This document shows positions 62,285 to 64,000 of a DNA stretch of 64,000 bases, piece by piece. Within the stretch, counting starts at the first letter, position 1. Each line of letters begins with the position of its first letter. Below the pieces are notes generated by a model, which saw nothing but the letters and a program-made list of their open reading frames with translations, had not been told where the DNA came from and did not search any database. This DNA is from Dermatemys mawii (lineage: Eukaryota; Chordata; Testudines; Dermatemydidae): assembly GCA_007922305.1 (NCBI GenBank), contig ML677333.1, positions 11,661,733 to 11,725,732 of the forward strand. Reading direction: 5' to 3'. The position numbers and the translations under genes are program-made.

Positions 62285-62990
62285 TGTGACCCTGGGAACA
62301 CCCCAACTCCAGAAGACAAGAGGCTCCCTGGTATCTAGCAGTGAGTCTTAGATGGCTTGATCACCTCAGTGCAATGCAACTCAACTATTGTTATTATATG
62401 TATCTAAAAGGTGTCATATAAAGTATCATATGCAGACTGGTAACATAGTGATCTTATATTATTGTGGCGTATGTATGGATGTTAAAGAAAGAATAATAAA
62501 TATGCGCTGGAAATATGTTCTTCAAAGGTGCTTAAGTCACTCTATCCTAGACAAAGGAATGTGGTTCCATGTGGCTCCGATGTAAATTGAGCAAGGAGAG
62601 ACAATGAAATTATGTTTAAAGACACAGTAGACAAAGCTATCAAGTAAACCAGAATGGGAGGGTGTGTTATCCCCAGTTAAGTTAATAAACTGCTGGGTAC
62701 TGAGTCTTGAAAGCGGCAGCAAACTTGATAAGGTTTTGCGAGTTCTATAGTAAGAGAGGCTGAACACTGCAGAAACATTCCTGGGGAGAACTCAGGGGTG
62801 GAAGGGTTGTTGAGATCCCTCTACAAGGAGACACTGGGTGGTGGAAGCCTTGATGAGAGCTTGAGGCTTGCAGGCTGCTATTGCTGTCAGGACTGTAAGC
62901 CACAGCAGCATAGCATTCTAAGTACCTAGAGCTGCAAAGCAGTTGATGACTGAACCTCTTACTGGCCTGGGTGAAGCCCAATGTGTCGCA
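62285..62990 (+). mobile_element. second LTR-like insertion in the same CR1
   Basis: About 706 bp, TGTGACCCTGGGAACACCCC to ATGTGTCGCA, with TGTGAC/GTCGCA ends and an AATAAAC signal near 62690. The CR1 sequence resumes exactly at 62991 (TGATCACCAAGAATGC). The expected target duplication is imperfect (TGTC against TGAT), so the class is less sure than for 61260-61857. Confidence 0.5.
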
Positions 62991-63464
62991 TGATCACCAA
63001 GAATGCACAGTAAATTCCAGTAGCAGTTGTATTAGTGCCAAATGCAGAGGTAACATAACCTCTCTGCTCCTACTCAATATTCCCCTGTTTAGGCACCCCG
63101 GGATCCCGTTAGCCCTTTAGCTACAGCATCGCACTTGGAGCTCATGTTCAGCTGACTATCTACTATGACACCCATGTCTTTTTCAGAGTCACTGCTTTCC
63201 AGGATAGAGTCCCCCAAACTGTAAGTAGGGCCTGCATTCTTTGTTTGTAGATAGACATGCATTTGTCCATCTTAAAACACACTATGTTTGCTTGCACCCA
63301 GTTTACCAAGAAATCCAGTTCACTCTGTGTCAGTGATCTACCCCCTTCATTATTTACCATTCCCCAAAACTGTGTCATCTGCAAACTTTATCAGAAACAA
63401 TTTTACATTTTCTTTCAGATTGTTGATAAAAATGTTAAATAGCAAAGGGTCATGGCAAAAGGCA

Positions 63465-63824
63465 ATCCATAAGAACATATAAATGGCCATAACTGGGTCA
63501 AACCAATGGTTCATTTAGCCCAGTATGCTGTCTTCTGGTAGTGGCCAATACCAGATGATTCAAAAGGAATGAACAGAACAGGGCAATTATCAAGTGATCC
63601 ATTCGCTGTTGTCCAAACCCAGCATCTGGCAGTTAGATGTTTAGGGACACAAACAGCATGGAGTTGCATCCTCGACTGTCTTGGCTAATAGCCATTGATG
63701 GAACTGTCTTCCGTAAATTTACCTAATTCTTTTTAAAATCCAGTTATAATTTTCATCTTCACAACATCCCCTAGCAATGAGTTGCACAGGTTGACTGTGC
63801 AAAGAACTACTTCCTTTTGTTTAA
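63465..63824 (-). pseudogene. CR1-related fragment at the right end
   Basis: Text such as GGTTCATTTAGCCCAGTATG and GCTAATAGCCATTGATGGAA, then AGTTGCACAGGTTGACTGTG, is the complement of a common reptilian CR1-type repeat; it resembles 54262-54905. It is cut at 63825 by the palindromic repeat. Confidence 0.6.
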
Positions 63825-64000
63825 CTAAAGTATTAGAGCATAAGCTTTCGTGGGCTAATACCCACTTGGTTGGATGCATGCAGTGGATGCATCCGATGAA
63901 GTGGGTATTAGCCCATGAAAGCTTATGCTCTAATACTTTAGTTAGTCTTTAAGGTGCCACAGGACTCTTTGTCACTTCTGCAATTCCAGACTAACACGGC
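63825..64000. repeat. palindromic Penelope-like repeat, copy 5, cut by the window end
   Basis: Starts AACTAAAGTATTAGAGCATA and reads through the GTGGGCTAATACCCAC core and its inverted second half to GACTAACACGGC at the window edge. The second half has a well-kept hammerhead-like core: CCGATGA at 63893-63899, stem II, GAAA at 63917-63920, GC-TTAT-GC and a TC cleavage position; only U4 of the core differs (C). Confidence 0.75.

Larger units (their letters stand above)
61150..63445 (-). pseudogene. CR1 LINE copy split by two LTR-like insertions
   Basis: Three collinear pieces, 61150-61259, 61858-62284 and 62991-63445, are the complement of one CR1 of the same subfamily as the 55540-57570 copy; shared text includes AACCTTCTCTTTGTTAAACT and ATCTGCAAACTTTATCAG. 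The insertions between them are listed separately. Coding capacity is lost. Confidence 0.8.

Noticed and set aside
63831..63960. CRISPR-like direct/inverted repeat
   Set aside because: Only an inverted pair with no spacer series; it is a palindromic retroelement copy in vertebrate DNA.

Overview
The window reads as nuclear DNA from a turtle (or another slow-evolving archelosaur). It has one vertebrate three-exon gene, many CR1 LINE fragments, short MIR/CORE-SINE pieces, hAT- and Harbinger-type elements, LTR remnants, and a palindromic repeat that begins CAGAGGGGTAGCCGTGTTAG, which I associate with turtle genomes from memory. Two runs of N (400 and 10) mark a draft scaffold. No bacterial or viral gene organisation is present.

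The only host gene I can support is TRIB2 (Tribbles pseudokinase 2) on the minus strand. Exon 1 is at 50725-50994, exon 2 at 46458-46750 and exon 3 at 30277-30745. The exons join with GT-AG introns into one 1032-nt frame (343 codons plus stop). Intron 1 is about 4.0 kb and intron 2 about 15.7 kb. A GC-rich 5' region lies at 50995-52450, and a candidate 3' UTR runs to a double poly(A) signal near 28400.

Downstream of TRIB2 (1-28380) is intergenic and repeat-rich: a solo LTR nested in a hAT element (3526-4446), two CR1 pieces (10396-11447, 15384-16113), a decayed DIRS/LTR-type retroelement (17100-18290 and 21256-24400), and a solo LTR (about 24400-25233). The retroelement is split by the most striking feature, a 2.96-kb DNA transposon at 18291-21247. 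It has long inverted repeats, an 8-bp target duplication and one uninterrupted 562-codon ORF of a transposase-like protein I cannot assign to a named superfamily with certainty.

Intron 2 holds a hAT element with C-rich duplications, a Harbinger-like MITE, small palindromic MITEs, two copies of the palindromic repeat and a 42-bp-arm hairpin (43403-43497) that could be a MITE or a small-RNA precursor. Upstream of TRIB2 (52600-64000) is again intergenic: several minus-strand CR1 copies, one of them (61150-63445) broken by two separate LTR-like insertions.

The palindromic repeat family has six copies here. Five have 7-15 bp direct repeats at their borders, and its inner part contains a hammerhead-ribozyme-like core. 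That fits a Penelope-like retroelement origin.
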